Positions 19,531 through 30,279 of a stretch of DNA of 64,000 nucleotides are shown one piece after another. The position numbers and the translations under genes are program-made. The notes under the pieces are model-generated. The model saw only the letters and a program-made list of their open reading frames with translations, was not told the origin of the DNA and searched no databases. Source of the DNA: Pseudomonas karstica (lineage in GTDB: Bacteria; Pseudomonadota; Gammaproteobacteria; Pseudomonadales; Pseudomonadaceae); assembly GCF_009707515.1 (NCBI RefSeq), contig NZ_WLYI01000012.1, positions 62,001 through 126,000 of the forward strand, given 5' to 3'. Every line of letters begins with the position of its first letter. Within the stretch, counting starts at the first letter, position 1.

Positions 19531-19556
19531 AATTTCCCAACGACAAGGAGTGCGTC

Positions 19557-20585
19557 ATGCAACCTGGTACCCAAACCCTGAGACAACTGTTCCGGAGTGT
19601 GCTGCTTTTGTCCGTGCTAACTGCTGCAAACGCCCAGGCGGCGGAAAAAATCGACCTGATCATCGACACCGATCCTGGTGCCGATGATGTGGTTGCGCTG
19701 TTGTTTGCCATGGCATCCCCGGAAGAACTGAGCATTCGCGCACTGACCACGGTTGCCGGCAACGTGCGCCTGGACAAGACGTCCCGCAATGCGCGCCTGG
19801 CCCGCGAGTGGGCAGGGCGTGAGGAAATCCCGGTCTATGCCGGTGCACCGAAGCCGCTGCTGCGCACGCCGATATATGCTGAGAATATTCATGGTAAGGA
19901 AGGCATTTCCGGTGTCGCTGTGCATGAGCCCAAAAAAGGCCTGGCCGAGGGTAATGCCGTCGACTACCTGATCAAGACCCTGAGCACTGCCAAGCCCCAC
20001 AGCATCACTATCGCCATGCTTGGCCCACAGACCAACCTGGCCCTGGCGCTGACCCAGGCACCTGAAATCACCCAAGGCATCAAGGAAGTGGTGGTAATGG
20101 GCGGGGCGCACTTCAACGGTGGCAACATTACGCCGGTGGCAGAGTTCAACCTGTTCGCAGATCCTATTGCGGCAGAAATTGTGCTCAAGAGTGGTGTCAA
20201 ACTGACCTACCTGCCCCTGGACGTGACCCACAAGGTCCTGACCAGTGAAGCGCGCCTGAAGAAAATCGCTGGCCTGAAGAACAACGCCAGCAAGGTCGTC
20301 GGCGATATTCTCAATGAATACGTCAAGGGTGACATGGAGCACTACGGCATTCCTGGGGGGCCGGTGCATGATGCCACCGTGATCGCCTATCTGCTCAAGC
20401 CGGAACTGTTCAGCGGGCGCCAGGCCAATATGGTAGTGGATAGCCGTGAAGGCCCGACCTTCGGCCAGACCATCGTCGATTGGTACGATGGCCTGAAGCA
20501 GGAAAAGAATGTGTTCTGGGTTGAAAACGGCGACGCCCAAGGCTTCTTCGACCTGTTGACCGAGCGCCTTGCGCGTCTGAAGTAA
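19557..20585 (+). CDS. Exported nucleoside hydrolase
   Basis: A 342-residue member of the inosine-uridine nucleoside hydrolase family, splitting nucleosides into base and ribose. The metal- and ribose-binding motif DTDPGADDVVALLFAM follows a clear signal peptide (about residues 1-28, LLLSVLTAANAQA), so the enzyme should act in the periplasm. This is unusual for a family whose E. coli members are cytoplasmic. AAGGAG precedes the ATG at 19557. As last gene of the ribose operon, it could release ribose from external nucleosides for capture by RbsB. Base specificity is not evident. Confidence 0.88.
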   Translation: MQPGTQTLRQLFRSVLLLSVLTAANAQAAEKIDLIIDTDPGADDVVALLFAMASPEELSIRALTTVAGNVRLDKTSRNARLAREWAGREEIPVYAGAPKPLLRTPIYAENIHGKEGISGVAVHEPKKGLAEGNAVDYLIKTLSTAKPHSITIAMLGPQTNLALALTQAPEITQGIKEVVVMGGAHFNGGNITPVAEFNLFADPIAAEIVLKSGVKLTYLPLDVTHKVLTSEARLKKIAGLKNNASKVVGDILNEYVKGDMEHYGIPGGPVHDATVIAYLLKPELFSGRQANMVVDSREGPTFGQTIVDWYDGLKQEKNVFWVENGDAQGFFDLLTERLARLK

Positions 20586-20593
20586 GCTGTTTT

Positions 20594-20616
20594 CCGGTCG
20601 ACGCCTGTCGGCCGGG
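20594..20616 (+). terminator. Hairpin at the end of the ribose operon
   Basis: A 9-bp stem (CCGGTCGAC/GTCGGCCGG, one T-G pair) with a GCCT loop lies 8 bases after the nucleoside hydrolase stop. It is followed by GTCTTATT rather than a pure T-run. Confidence 0.5.
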
Positions 20617-20618
20617 TC

Positions 20619-20831
20619 TTATTCGCGTTCGGGGTCTTGCGCCCCCATATGATCGGCCGGGTATTTCTCGAATACCTGGTCGATGAACGCTTGCGCAGCT
20701 TGGGTTCCCAGCTCCTTGACCAGCAGGTCTATGCCGATGATTGCCAGCTCTTCCGGGCTTCCGGGGCTGTAGGAGCTTTGCCCTTGGGGCCACTTGGCTT
20801 TGATGTCAGCATGGAGGGTTACGGTGGTCAT
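20619..20831 (-). CDS. Conserved small protein, unknown function
   Basis: A 70-residue soluble protein with no domain that I recognise. It is acidic at the C-terminus (GAQDPERE), has an amphipathic middle (ELAIIGIDLLVKELGTQAAQ) and contains no signal peptide. The start codon lacks a good Shine-Dalgarno. It is convergent with the ribose operon; codon use resembles genuine Pseudomonas genes. Confidence 0.5.
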   Translation of the reverse strand: MTTVTLHADIKAKWPQGQSSYSPGSPEELAIIGIDLLVKELGTQAAQAFIDQVFEKYPADHMGAQDPERE

Positions 20832-20968
20832 GGGGGTCTCGCGGGTCTGGTTGGACGTCGTCTAGCCTGCAGAGTTAAGCATTTTGCGCGGCATTTGGCA
20901 CTGCTACTTAGGCATGGGGGGAGGGCTGTGCGACACTGTTGCCCTGTTTAATTGCCAGGAAAAGCCGC

Positions 20969-21274
20969 GTGCAGATCGATTTGAACAACCCCGAGAGCCT
21001 GACGCTGGAGGCTGTTCGCCAGTTGCTTGCATCGGCCAGCGACAATGTTCACACCCAGTTGCGGGTCACCAAGGGTGGCATTGCCTATCTATCTTCGGGT
21101 GTGGTGGGAGGCGTGGATATCGACGGGCTGCTGTTTCGCCTCGAGACGTGGGCGGCCGGGTCCGGTTATGTCGGCAACGTGGCGGCCAGTGATGAAGTGT
21201 GGGTAATGCAGATTTTCAATGCACTCAAGCAGAACTGGCCAAATCCGCCGTTCGACTACATTGACATCTACTAA
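20969..21274 (+). CDS. Conserved small protein, unknown function
   Basis: A 101-residue soluble protein that I do not recognise. It begins VQIDLNNPESLTLEAVRQLLAS from a GTG start supported by AGGAAA 7 bases upstream; an earlier TTG at 20939 is in frame but has no such site. It has no signal peptide or membrane segment. The C-terminus is aromatic and proline-rich (NWPNPPFDYIDIY). Composition fits a real gene. Confidence 0.6.
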   Translation: MQIDLNNPESLTLEAVRQLLASASDNVHTQLRVTKGGIAYLSSGVVGGVDIDGLLFRLETWAAGSGYVGNVAASDEVWVMQIFNALKQNWPNPPFDYIDIY

Positions 21275-21417
21275 TATTCGTTCATATCTGGTGACGATTG
21301 TTTCACAAAGACCAGGCGTCGAGTCAGGCAGACTTGCCGGGCACAGTTACATTTCTGAAACCTATTCTCGAAACCGCTGTCGCACGATCTCTGTCCATTT
21401 TTCTCAAAGGAGGCTTC

Positions 21418-21738
21418 ATGCCTTGGAAGCTTGCATCATTCGGTACCTTGTTCGCTGCGCTCGTTTTGGCTGGCTGTAGCACCCCAGGTACCTCTGAGCC
21501 GGCCAAAGACGCTGCGGCGTCTGACTCAGGCCATAGCCGCTGTGAGGCGAAAGCTGCCGAGTTCACCATTGGCCAGAAAGCTTCGCCCCAGCTACTGGAG
21601 CAGGCCCGTACGCGCGCTGGCGCGCAGAACGCGCGAATCCTCAAGCCCAACGACATGATCACCCTGGAGTATCGCTCCGACCGCCTGAATCTCAATACTG
21701 ACGATAATCTGGTGATCACCCGCGTCAATTGCGGCTGA
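21418..21738 (+). CDS. I78-family peptidase inhibitor lipoprotein
   Basis: A 106-residue lipoprotein. The signal peptide ends in the lipobox LAGC (Cys20). After an Ala/Ser-rich linker, residues about 40-106 form the I78 inhibitor fold, with CEAKAAEFTIGQKASPQLLE near its start, the loop QNARILKPNDMITLEY and a C-terminal Cys that may pair with the first. Family members resemble serine-protease inhibitors; target and role here are unknown. AAAGGAGG lies 6 bases before the ATG at 21418. It is a single gene with its own terminator. Confidence 0.8.
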   Translation: MPWKLASFGTLFAALVLAGCSTPGTSEPAKDAAASDSGHSRCEAKAAEFTIGQKASPQLLEQARTRAGAQNARILKPNDMITLEYRSDRLNLNTDDNLVITRVNCG

Positions 21739-21765
21739 TGTGCAAGCGGCTTTCGCAGCGCCCAT

Positions 21766-21796
21766 AAAAAACCCCGTCACATGGACGGGGTTTTTT
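21766..21796. terminator. Bidirectional terminator
   Basis: A 13-bp perfect inverted repeat (AAAAAACCCCGTC/GACGGGGTTTTTT) with a 5-base loop and T-runs on both strands separates the I78 lipoprotein gene from the convergent cold-shock gene. Confidence 0.93.
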
Positions 21797-21810
21797 AATT
21801 CGCGGAGAAA

Positions 21811-22023
21811 TTACTCAGCGCGAACTTGCTCAGCTTGCATACCTTTTTGGCCTTTCGCAGCCACGAAGGAAACGGTTTGGCCTTCTTTCAGGCTTTTGAA
21901 ACCGTCGCTTTCGATAGCTTTGAAGTGTACGAACAGGTCGTCACCGCCACCTTGAGGAGTGATGAAGCCGAAGCCTTTTTCATCGTTGAACCATTTAACG
22001 GTGCCGGTTTGGCGATTAGACAT
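21811..22023 (-). CDS. Cold-shock protein, CspA family
   Basis: A 70-residue nucleic-acid-binding protein acting as RNA chaperone. The RNP1 motif KGFGFI and RNP2 motif LFVHF are intact, and the start [17 protein letters not shown] is typical of Pseudomonas CspA/CapB proteins. ATG 22023 follows TTGGAGA; longer in-frame starts upstream carry no homology. Which paralogue it is cannot be decided here. Confidence 0.9.
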   Translation of the reverse strand: MSNRQTGTVKWFNDEKGFGFITPQGGGDDLFVHFKAIESDGFKSLKEGQTVSFVAAKGQKGMQAEQVRAE

Positions 22024-22265
22024 GGTGTATCTCCAAGAAACATATATTTTCAGTAGTGCTGTGCTGCTCAGGCCAACTGGGCACACCGGGCTATCATAGT
22101 CGAAATGTTCGGCTTGGGAGCCCCCCCAAGGCATTGTTTGCTAATCAATCGCGTTGTGTTTCATGCCTTGCCTGGCTGAAAGCCCCGATCTACGGGGCTT
22201 TTGTGCGAAATATCAGCTGGTAAAAAAAGCCGTAAAAGCTGCGCAATTTGTGAGAAAAGGCAGTT

Positions 22266-22300
22266 TTCAGGCTATTTTTTCGTCAAAAAAACAGCCTGAA
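22266..22300 (-). terminator. Possible terminator hairpin
   Basis: Outer arms TTCAGGCT/AGCCTGAA enclose an inner TTTTTT/AAAAAA pair with a CGTC loop. It lies just after the stop of the secreted protein gene on the minus strand. A second hairpin, AGCCCCG/CGGGGCT at 22181-22199, is close by and may act with it. Confidence 0.45.
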
Positions 22301-22312
22301 CGGTGGTCGAGG

Positions 22313-22627
22313 TTACTTTTTCTTCACGACTTTGCAGGACGAAATAGCCGTGACCGCCTTGTTTTTGAGGTCTTGGCTGGCGTTCTGGTTGGTCATGAGT
22401 TCCTTGATTTCCGCAGTGCTCAGTTCGGCATTGATCTTGTCAGCGCCGCATTCGCAGTGGGCTTTGGCGGTCTTCACGTCCACGTTCTGGCTGGCGGCTG
22501 TGCTGCAGTCATTAACGAAGCTGTCACGGGCGCCGGCTGGCCAGTTCGACGGGGCTGCTGCCTGTGCGCCGAGGGACGCGAGGGTCAGGGAAGCGGCGAG
22601 AGCGAGGGTCGAGGTAAAACGCATCAT
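22313..22627 (-). CDS. Small secreted protein, unknown function
   Basis: A 104-residue protein with a signal peptide (about residues 1-23, ending AQA). The mature part has four cysteines (NDCSTAA, HCECGAD, SSCKVVKKK), suggesting two disulfides in the periplasm, and a very basic C-terminal tail. I do not recognise a domain. Two adjacent ATG codons (22627 and 22624) share AGGAG upstream; the first is used here. Confidence 0.65.
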   Translation of the reverse strand: MMRFTSTLALAASLTLASLGAQAAAPSNWPAGARDSFVNDCSTAASQNVDVKTAKAHCECGADKINAELSTAEIKELMTNQNASQDLKNKAVTAISSCKVVKKK

Positions 22628-22992
22628 GAAATGCTCCTTTGAGTCGAGGGCGAACGGCGATTCTCAGTGGGTTTGAGGCCCGACGTACAGCTCAAGTTCA
22701 CTTTTGCAGTTATAAAATCGGGATTTTGTTCTTGCCTGGAATGGTGTCGGCGCGATGACCGTTCATCTGTGCTAGCATCTTGCGCTTGGCAATTTCCAGG
22801 CGTGCCATTTGCCGCCTTGCCATGATCTTCTGTTTAACTCCAGTCACTCTGGTTCGATTATCGGTTGGCCGAAAGGCTCCTGCCGCTGTAAGGCAGGCGT
22901 TCATCACTGAACGGCCTGGTATTGGATCTTGTACTGGCTCATCCCAACCCACGTGACCTTTGGTAGGGGTCACCACTAGGAGAGGAGGCGCC
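22628..22992 (+). other. Leader region upstream of thrS
   Basis: This 365-base stretch has no convincing gene. It must hold the promoter of the thrS-infC operon, but no clear -35/-10 pair stands out. A short open frame on the minus strand exists but lacks a start signal. Confidence 0.4.
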
Positions 22993-24915
22993 ATGCCAAC
23001 TATTACTCTTCCCGACGGCAGTCAACGTTCATTCGATCATTCGGTTTCCGTAGCCGAGGTCGCCGCATCCATTGGTGCAGGCCTGGCCAAGGCCACCGTG
23101 GCCGGCAAGGTCGATGGCAAGCTGGTTGACGCCAGCGACCTGATCACCGGCGACGCGAGCCTGCAAATCATCACGCCCAAGGATCCAGAGGGGCTGGAAA
23201 TCATTCGCCACTCTTGCGCGCATCTGATTGGCCACGCGGTCAAGCAGTTGTACCCGACGGCGAAAATGGTCATCGGTCCGGTCATCGAAGAAGGCTTCTA
23301 TTACGACATCGCCTATGAGCGTCCTTTTACTCCGGACGACTTGGCAGCCATCGAACAGCGCATGCACGCACTGATCGAGAAAGATTACGACGTCATCAAG
23401 AAGGTCACCCCACGCGCCGAAGTGATCGACGTGTTTACCGCCCGCGGCGAAGACTACAAGTTGCGCCTGGTGGAAGACATGCCGGACGAGCAGGCCATGG
23501 GCCTGTATTACCACGAAGAATACGTCGACATGTGCCGTGGTCCGCACGTGCCGAATACGCGCTTCCTGAAATCCTTCAAGCTGACCAAGCTGTCGGGTGC
23601 TTACTGGCGCGGCGACGCGAAGAACGAGCAGTTGCAGCGGATCTACGGCACTGCCTGGGCTGATAAGAAGCAACTGGCGGCCTACATCCAGCGCATCGAA
23701 GAAGCCGAAAAGCGCGACCACCGCAAGATCGGCAAGCGCCTGAACCTGTTCCATCTCCAGGAAGAAGCGCCAGGCATGGTGTTCTGGCACCCGAACGGCT
23801 GGACGCTGTACCAAGTGCTTGAGCAGTACATGCGCAAGGTTCAGCGGGATAACGGTTACCTGGAGATCAAGACGCCTCAGGTAGTTGATCGCAGCCTGTG
23901 GGAGAAGTCCGGGCACTGGGCCAACTACGCCGACAACATGTTCACCACCCAGTCGGAAAACCGCGACTACGCCATCAAGCCGATGAACTGCCCTTGCCAC
24001 GTGCAGGTATTCAACCAGGGCTTGAAGAGCTACCGCGAGCTGCCGATGCGCCTGGCCGAGTTCGGTGCCTGCCACCGTAACGAGCCATCGGGTGCCTTGC
24101 ACGGCATCATGCGTGTACGTGGTTTTACCCAGGACGACGCCCACATCTTCTGCACTGAAGAGCAGATGCAGGCCGAATCCGCTGCTTTTATCAAGCTGAC
24201 CATGGATGTTTATCGCGACTTCGGCTTTACCGAAGTCGAAATGAAGCTGTCCACTCGTCCGGAAAAACGCGTCGGCTCCGACGATTTGTGGGACCGCGCC
24301 GAAGCTGCATTGGCCGCCGCCCTTGATAGCGCGGGCCTTGCGTACGATCTGCAGCCGGGAGAGGGCGCTTTCTACGGTCCGAAGATCGAGTTCTCGCTAA
24401 AAGATTGCCTTGGCCGTGTCTGGCAATGTGGTACCTTGCAGCTCGATTTTAACCTGCCCATCCGTCTGGGAGCCGAATACGTCTCCGAAGATAACAGTCG
24501 CAAGCACCCGGTAATGTTGCACCGGGCGATCCTTGGATCCTTCGAGCGTTTTGTTGGCATTCTGATCGAGCATTACGAGGGCGCGTTCCCTGCGTGGCTG
24601 GCTCCGACCCAGGCAGTGATCATGAATATCACTGATAAACAGGCAGATTTTGCCGCTGAAGTTGAAAAAACTCTCAATGAAAGCGGGTTTCGTGCCAAGT
24701 CCGACTTGAGAAATGAAAAGATCGGCTTTAAAATCCGCGAGCATACTTTGCTCAAGGTTCCCTATCTCTTGGTTATCGGAGATCGGGAAGTCGAGATGCA
24801 GACTGTCGCTGTGCGTACTCGTGAAGGTGCTGACCTGGGCTCGATGCCCGTCGCCCAGTTCGCTGAGTTTCTCGCGCAAGCGGTTTCCCGGCGTGGTCGC
24901 CCAGATTCGGAGTAA
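22993..24915 (+). CDS. thrS: Threonyl-tRNA synthetase
   Basis: Class II synthetase of 640 residues, charging tRNA-Thr. In order it has a TGS domain (residues 1-60), the editing domain with the zinc-like motif [12 protein letters not shown] and CRGPH, the catalytic core (motif 2 around [16 protein letters not shown], motif 3 near [11 protein letters not shown]) and the C-terminal anticodon domain. ATG 22993 follows GGAGG directly. The first gene of the thrS-infC-rpmI-rplT block; only 5 bases separate its stop from the infC start. Confidence 0.96.
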   Translation: MPTITLPDGSQRSFDHSVSVAEVAASIGAGLAKATVAGKVDGKLVDASDLITGDASLQIITPKDPEGLEIIRHSCAHLIGHAVKQLYPTAKMVIGPVIEEGFYYDIAYERPFTPDDLAAIEQRMHALIEKDYDVIKKVTPRAEVIDVFTARGEDYKLRLVEDMPDEQAMGLYYHEEYVDMCRGPHVPNTRFLKSFKLTKLSGAYWRGDAKNEQLQRIYGTAWADKKQLAAYIQRIEEAEKRDHRKIGKRLNLFHLQEEAPGMVFWHPNGWTLYQVLEQYMRKVQRDNGYLEIKTPQVVDRSLWEKSGHWANYADNMFTTQSENRDYAIKPMNCPCHVQVFNQGLKSYRELPMRLAEFGACHRNEPSGALHGIMRVRGFTQDDAHIFCTEEQMQAESAAFIKLTMDVYRDFGFTEVEMKLSTRPEKRVGSDDLWDRAEAALAAALDSAGLAYDLQPGEGAFYGPKIEFSLKDCLGRVWQCGTLQLDFNLPIRLGAEYVSEDNSRKHPVMLHRAILGSFERFVGILIEHYEGAFPAWLAPTQAVIMNITDKQADFAAEVEKTLNESGFRAKSDLRNEKIGFKIREHTLLKVPYLLVIGDREVEMQTVAVRTREGADLGSMPVAQFAEFLAQAVSRRGRPDSE

Positions 24916-24920
24916 TTACT

Positions 24921-25466
24921 ATTAAGCGTGAAATGAGACAAGATAAACGAGCTGCACCGAAAGCCCCGATCAACGAGAATATCTCGGCACGTGAGGTTCG
25001 GTTAATCGGGGCTGAAGGCGAGCAGCTTGGGATTGTGTCAATTGAAGACGCGCTTCTTAAGGCTGAAGAAGCCAAGCTCGATTTGGTGGAAATTTCCGCC
25101 GATGCAGTACCTCCTGTTTGCAAGCTGATGGACTACGGCAAATCGATCTTCGAGAAGAAGAAGCAGATTGCCGCAGCCAAGAAAAACCAGAAGCAGATCC
25201 AGGTTAAAGAAATCAAGTTTCGTCCAGGGACGGAGGAAGGGGATTACCAGGTAAAACTGCGCAACCTGGTACGTTTCCTGAGTGATGGGGACAGGGCCAA
25301 GGTATCCTTGCGATTCCGCGGCCGTGAGATGGCCCACCAGGAGCTGGGGATGGAACTCCTCAAGCGAGTTGAAGGTGACTTGCTCGAGTACGGTTCGGTC
25401 GAACAGCATCCTAAGATGGAAGGACGCCAGCTGATCATGGTCATCGCCCCGAAAAAGAAGAAGTAA
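24921..25466 (+). CDS. infC: Translation initiation factor IF-3 (ATT start)
   Basis: IF-3 keeps ribosomal subunits apart and rejects non-canonical start codons. I place the start at ATT 24921 ([12 protein letters not shown]), giving 181 residues. GGAG ends 8 bases upstream, whereas the in-frame ATG at 24933 is 20 bases from that site. An AUU start is the known basis of infC autoregulation in E. coli and is retained in other gamma-proteobacteria. The [15 protein letters not shown]-domain and the C-domain beginning [14 protein letters not shown] are complete. Confidence 0.92.
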   Translation: MKREMRQDKRAAPKAPINENISAREVRLIGAEGEQLGIVSIEDALLKAEEAKLDLVEISADAVPPVCKLMDYGKSIFEKKKQIAAAKKNQKQIQVKEIKFRPGTEEGDYQVKLRNLVRFLSDGDRAKVSLRFRGREMAHQELGMELLKRVEGDLLEYGSVEQHPKMEGRQLIMVIAPKKKK

Positions 25467-25525
25467 TCAATAGGGCACGGCAGGCCTTCTGATTATGTTT
25501 ATCAACTGAATGCGGAGTACCGAAC

Positions 25526-25720
25526 ATGCCAAAGATGAAAACTAAAAGTGGTGCTGCTAAGCGGTTTCTGAAAACTGCTAACGGTATCAAGCACAAGCAC
25601 GCTTTCAAGAGCCACATCCTGACTAAAATGTCGACCAAGCGTAAGCGTCAACTGCGCGGTAGCAGCTTGCTGCATCCGTCTGACGTGGCAAAAGTCGAGC
25701 GCATGCTGCGCCTTCGTTAA
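25526..25720 (+). CDS. rpmI: Ribosomal protein L35
   Basis: A 64-residue basic protein of the 50S subunit, beginning [17 protein letters not shown] and with the family motif [16 protein letters not shown]. The ATG at 25526 follows GCGGAG. Second gene after infC, 28 bases before rplT. In E. coli, L20 represses rpmI and rplT through the leader between infC and rpmI; the 59-base spacer here could serve that role, but I cannot fold it reliably. Confidence 0.96.
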   Translation: MPKMKTKSGAAKRFLKTANGIKHKHAFKSHILTKMSTKRKRQLRGSSLLHPSDVAKVERMLRLR

Positions 25721-25748
25721 TTTTAGTCAAGAATAGAGGAAGTAACTC

Positions 25749-26105
25749 ATGGCTCGTGTAAAGCGTGGCGTCATTGCCCGTAAACGTCACAAAAAAATTC
25801 TGAAACTTGCTAAAGGCTACTACGGCGCGCGTTCACGCGTATTCCGTGTTGCCAAGCAAGCGGTAATCAAGGCTGGCCAATACGCCTACCGTGACCGTCG
25901 TCAGAAAAAACGTCAGTTCCGCGCTCTGTGGATCGCTCGTATCAACGCTGGTGCTCGTGTTAACGGTCTGTCCTACAGCCGTTTCATTGCCGGCCTGAAA
26001 AAAGCCTCCATCGAGATCGACCGTAAGGTTCTGGCTGATCTGGCAGTGAACGAAAAAGCGGCGTTTGCTGCGATTGTCGAGAAAGCTAAAGCCACCTTGG
26101 CTTAA
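25749..26105 (+). CDS. rplT: Ribosomal protein L20
   Basis: A 118-residue basic protein that binds 23S rRNA early in 50S assembly. The start [19 protein letters not shown] and the motif [18 protein letters not shown] are typical. AGAGGAAG precedes ATG 25749. Two hairpins follow before pheS. Confidence 0.96.
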
Positions 26106-26119
26106 GTACCCCCGACAGT

Positions 26120-26149
26120 CACCCTGGGCCGCTTCCGTGGCCCAGGGTG
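26120..26149 (+). terminator. First hairpin between rplT and pheS
   Basis: An 11-bp perfect stem (CACCCTGGGCC/GGCCCAGGGTG) with an 8-base loop starts 15 bases after the rplT stop. Only TTAAAC follows, so it may be a weak terminator or an antiterminator partner of the second hairpin. Confidence 0.6.
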
Positions 26150-26160
26150 TTAAACGTCTT

Positions 26161-27231
<1,071 letters not shown>

Positions 27232-27257
27232 TCGTAACGAACCTTTAGGAGAGCAGG

Positions 27258-29636
27258 ATGAAATTCAGTGAACAATGGCTGCGTGGCTGGGTAAGCCCGC
27301 AGGTAAATCGCGATGAGCTGGTTGCTCGTTTGTCGATGGCCGGTCTTGAGGTCGATAGCGTTACGCCGGCCGCCGGTATTTTCAGCGGTGTAGTGGTGGG
27401 AGAGGTGCTGAGCACCGAGCAGCACCCTGATGCCGACAAATTACGTGTGTGCCAGGTCAGCAATGGCGCGCAAACCTTCCAGGTCGTGTGCGGAGCGCCG
27501 AACGTGCGCCCGGGCCTGAAGATCCCATTTGCCATGATCGGTGCCGAACTGCCGGGCGACTTCAAGATCAAAAAAGCCAAGCTGCGGGGCGTCGAGTCCA
27601 ACGGCATGTTGTGCTCCCAGGCCGAACTGCAGGTTGGTGAGGGCAACGACGGCCTGATGGAACTGCCGGCCGACGCGCCAGTGGGCCAGGACATTCGTGC
27701 CTATCTGCAACTGGAAGACGCCAGCATCGAGGTCGACCTGACCCCGAATCGTGGCGACTGCCTGTCCCTGGCCGGCCTGGCTCGTGAAGTGGGCGCGTTG
27801 TACGCTGCGACCGTCACTCGTCCGGTGGTAGCGGTAGTGCCTGCGGTCCACGATGAAGTTCGTTCGATCGAAGTGCTCGCTCCGGCTGCCTGCCCACGTT
27901 ACCTGGGCCGGGTCATCCGTAACGTCGACCTGTCCAAGCCAACGCCACTGTGGATGGTTGAGCGCCTGCGCCGTGCCGATGTGCGCAGCATCGATGCTGC
28001 TGTCGACATCACCAACTACGTGATGCTGGAGCTGGGTCAACCGCTGCACGCATTCGATCTCGCCGAAATCAACGGTGGCATCCGCGTACGTATGGCCGAG
28101 GAAGGCGAGAAGCTGGTCCTGCTTGATGGCCAGGAAGTCACCCTGCGCAGCGACACCTTGGTGATCGCTGACCACTCCCGGGCCCTGGCGATTGCTGGCG
28201 TGATGGGGGGCGAGCACAGTGGTGTGTCCGCGACCACCCGCGACGTATTCCTCGAAAGTGCCTTCTTCGACCAGATCGCTGTTGCTGGCAAGGCTCGTTC
28301 CTACGGCCTGCATACCGACGCTTCGCACCGCTACGAGCGTGGCGTGGATTGGCAACTGGCCCGTGAAGCCATGGAGCGCGCCACTGGCCTGCTGCTGGAA
28401 ATCACCGGTGGCGAAGCTGGCCCGATCATCGAGACCGTCAGCGAGCAGCACTTGCCGTCGATTGCCCCGATCACCCTGCGCGCCTCACGTGTTGAACAAA
28501 TGCTCGGCCTGGTCATTGAGCCCGCTGAAATCGAGCGCCTGCTGTCGGCTCTCGGCCTGGGCATCAGTGCTGATGGGGCAGGGCAGTGGCGCGTAGAAGT
28601 GCCAAGCCATCGCTTCGACATCAGCCTGGAAGTGGACCTGATTGAAGAGCTGGCCCGTCTGTACGGCTACAACCGTCTGCCGGTTCGTTACCCGCAAGCC
28701 CGGCTGGCACCGCAGCCCAAGGCCGAAGCGCGAGCGCATCTGCCTGAATTGCGTCGCCTGCTGGTAGCCCGTGGGTATCAGGAAGCGGTGACCTATAGCT
28801 TCATCGATCCGAAACAGTTCGAGCTGTTCAATCCGGGCGTCGAACCGCTGTTGCTGGCCAACCCGATCTCCAACGACATGGCCGCCATGCGCTCGTCCCT
28901 GTGGCCAGGTCTGGTGAAAGCGCTTTCCCATAACCTGAACCGTCAGCAAGACCGTGTGCGCATGTTCGAAAGCGGCCTGCGGTTCGTTGGTCAGTTGGAA
29001 GGCCTGAAGCAAGAGCCGATGCTGGCTGGCGTGGTCTGTGGTAGCCGCTTGCCGGAAGGCTGGGCGCAAGGTCGCGATGTCGTGGACTTCTTCGACGTCA
29101 AGGCTGACGTGGAGGCGGTGCTGGGCTTTGCCGGTGCACTGGATGCCTTCACCTTTGCCCCGGGCAGTCATCCAGCGTTGCACCCGGGCCAGACCGCGCG
29201 TATCGAGCGGGACGGTCGCCTGGTAGGCTTCGTCGGCGCTATTCACCCTGAATTATCGAAAACCCTCGGCCTTGACCGTCCGGTTTTCGTTTTCGAGCTG
29301 GTATTGGCTGAAGTAGCCTCGGGCAAAATGCCGAAATTCAGCGAGTTGTCGCGTTTCCCTGAAGTACGACGTGACCTGGCGCTGATAGCCGATCGCGAAG
29401 TAGCGGCCAGTGCTGTTCTGGACGTAATCCGTGAAAATGCAGGGGAATGGCTGACGGACCTCAGGCTATTTGACGTCTATCAGGGTAAAGGCATTGATCC
29501 GCATAGAAAAAGCCTTGCAGTTGGCTTGACCTGGCAGCATCCATCGCGCACTCTTAATGACGATGAGGTGAATACCACGACACAAAATATCCTCACCTCG
29601 CTCGAACAAAGGTTGAACGCCACGTTAAGGAAGTGA
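27258..29636 (+). CDS. pheT: Phenylalanyl-tRNA synthetase beta subunit
   Basis: A 792-residue subunit that binds tRNA and edits mischarged Tyr. Domains in order: EMAP-like tRNA-binding domain (about 40-150), B3/B4 editing domain (about 210-385), B5 (about 400-470), a degenerate catalytic-like core and the FDX-ACB anticodon domain at about 695-790. AGGAG lies just before ATG 27258. Its stop is 3 bases before ihfA, an arrangement conserved in gamma-proteobacteria. Confidence 0.96.
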   Translation: MKFSEQWLRGWVSPQVNRDELVARLSMAGLEVDSVTPAAGIFSGVVVGEVLSTEQHPDADKLRVCQVSNGAQTFQVVCGAPNVRPGLKIPFAMIGAELPGDFKIKKAKLRGVESNGMLCSQAELQVGEGNDGLMELPADAPVGQDIRAYLQLEDASIEVDLTPNRGDCLSLAGLAREVGALYAATVTRPVVAVVPAVHDEVRSIEVLAPAACPRYLGRVIRNVDLSKPTPLWMVERLRRADVRSIDAAVDITNYVMLELGQPLHAFDLAEINGGIRVRMAEEGEKLVLLDGQEVTLRSDTLVIADHSRALAIAGVMGGEHSGVSATTRDVFLESAFFDQIAVAGKARSYGLHTDASHRYERGVDWQLAREAMERATGLLLEITGGEAGPIIETVSEQHLPSIAPITLRASRVEQMLGLVIEPAEIERLLSALGLGISADGAGQWRVEVPSHRFDISLEVDLIEELARLYGYNRLPVRYPQARLAPQPKAEARAHLPELRRLLVARGYQEAVTYSFIDPKQFELFNPGVEPLLLANPISNDMAAMRSSLWPGLVKALSHNLNRQQDRVRMFESGLRFVGQLEGLKQEPMLAGVVCGSRLPEGWAQGRDVVDFFDVKADVEAVLGFAGALDAFTFAPGSHPALHPGQTARIERDGRLVGFVGAIHPELSKTLGLDRPVFVFELVLAEVASGKMPKFSELSRFPEVRRDLALIADREVAASAVLDVIRENAGEWLTDLRLFDVYQGKGIDPHRKSLAVGLTWQHPSRTLNDDEVNTTTQNILTSLEQRLNATLRK

Positions 29637-29639
29637 CGT

Positions 29640-29942
29640 ATGGGGGCTTTGACGAAAGCTGAGATGGCGGAACGTCTGTATGAAGAGCTGGGCCTGAACA
29701 AGCGCGAGGCCAAAGAACTGGTCGAGCTGTTTTTTGAAGAAATCAGGCACGCTCTTGAAGACAACGAACAGGTCAAGTTGTCCGGTTTCGGCAACTTTGA
29801 CCTGCGGGACAAACGTCAGCGGCCTGGCCGCAATCCAAAAACGGGAGAAGAAATCCCGATCACGGCTCGCCGTGTGGTCACCTTTCGTCCAGGGCAGAAG
29901 TTGAAGGCCCGAGTTGAGGCTTATGCTGGAACCAAGTCATAA
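29640..29942 (+). CDS. ihfA: Integration host factor alpha subunit
   Basis: A 100-residue DNA-bending protein that pairs with IhfB. The β-arm [18 protein letters not shown] carries the proline that intercalates into DNA, and the start [18 protein letters not shown] is typical. The gene ends inside the first codons of the MerR gene (20-base overlap). Confidence 0.95.
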   Translation: MGALTKAEMAERLYEELGLNKREAKELVELFFEEIRHALEDNEQVKLSGFGNFDLRDKRQRPGRNPKTGEEIPITARRVVTFRPGQKLKARVEAYAGTKS

Positions 29943-30279
29943 CGACGAACTACCCGTCATCCCGGGCAAACGCTACTTCACCATTGGTGAAGTCAGCGAG
30001 CTGTGTGCGGTCAAACCGCACGTGCTGCGCTATTGGGAGCAGGAGTTTCCTCAACTCAACCCCGTCAAACGCACTGGGAACCGTCGGTATTATCAGCGCC
30101 AGGATGTGCTGATGATCCGACAGATCCGTGCGTTGCTGTACGACCAGGGGTTCACCATCAGTGGTGCGCGCTTGCGTTTGTCCGGTGATGAGGCCAAAGA
30201 CGACACCACCCAATACAAACAACTGATCCGCCAGATGATCTCGGAACTGGAAGATGTGCTGGTGGTCCTGAAAAAATAA
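29923..30279 (+). CDS. MerR-family transcriptional regulator
   Basis: A 118-residue protein with an N-terminal MerR winged helix (residues about 18-88: [22 protein letters not shown]) and a short coiled coil at the end. It has no effector cysteines, so it belongs to the small YcgE/HspR-like group always found behind ihfA in Pseudomonas. ATG 29923 overlaps ihfA and is preceded by GAGG. Target genes are unknown. Confidence 0.88.
   Translation: MLEPSHNDELPVIPGKRYFTIGEVSELCAVKPHVLRYWEQEFPQLNPVKRTGNRRYYQRQDVLMIRQIRALLYDQGFTISGARLRLSGDEAKDDTTQYKQLIRQMISELEDVLVVLKK

Noticed and set aside
22710..22994. Minus-strand frame in the thrS leader
   Set aside because: It begins inside the thrS ribosome-binding region, has no own start signal and no recognisable similarity.
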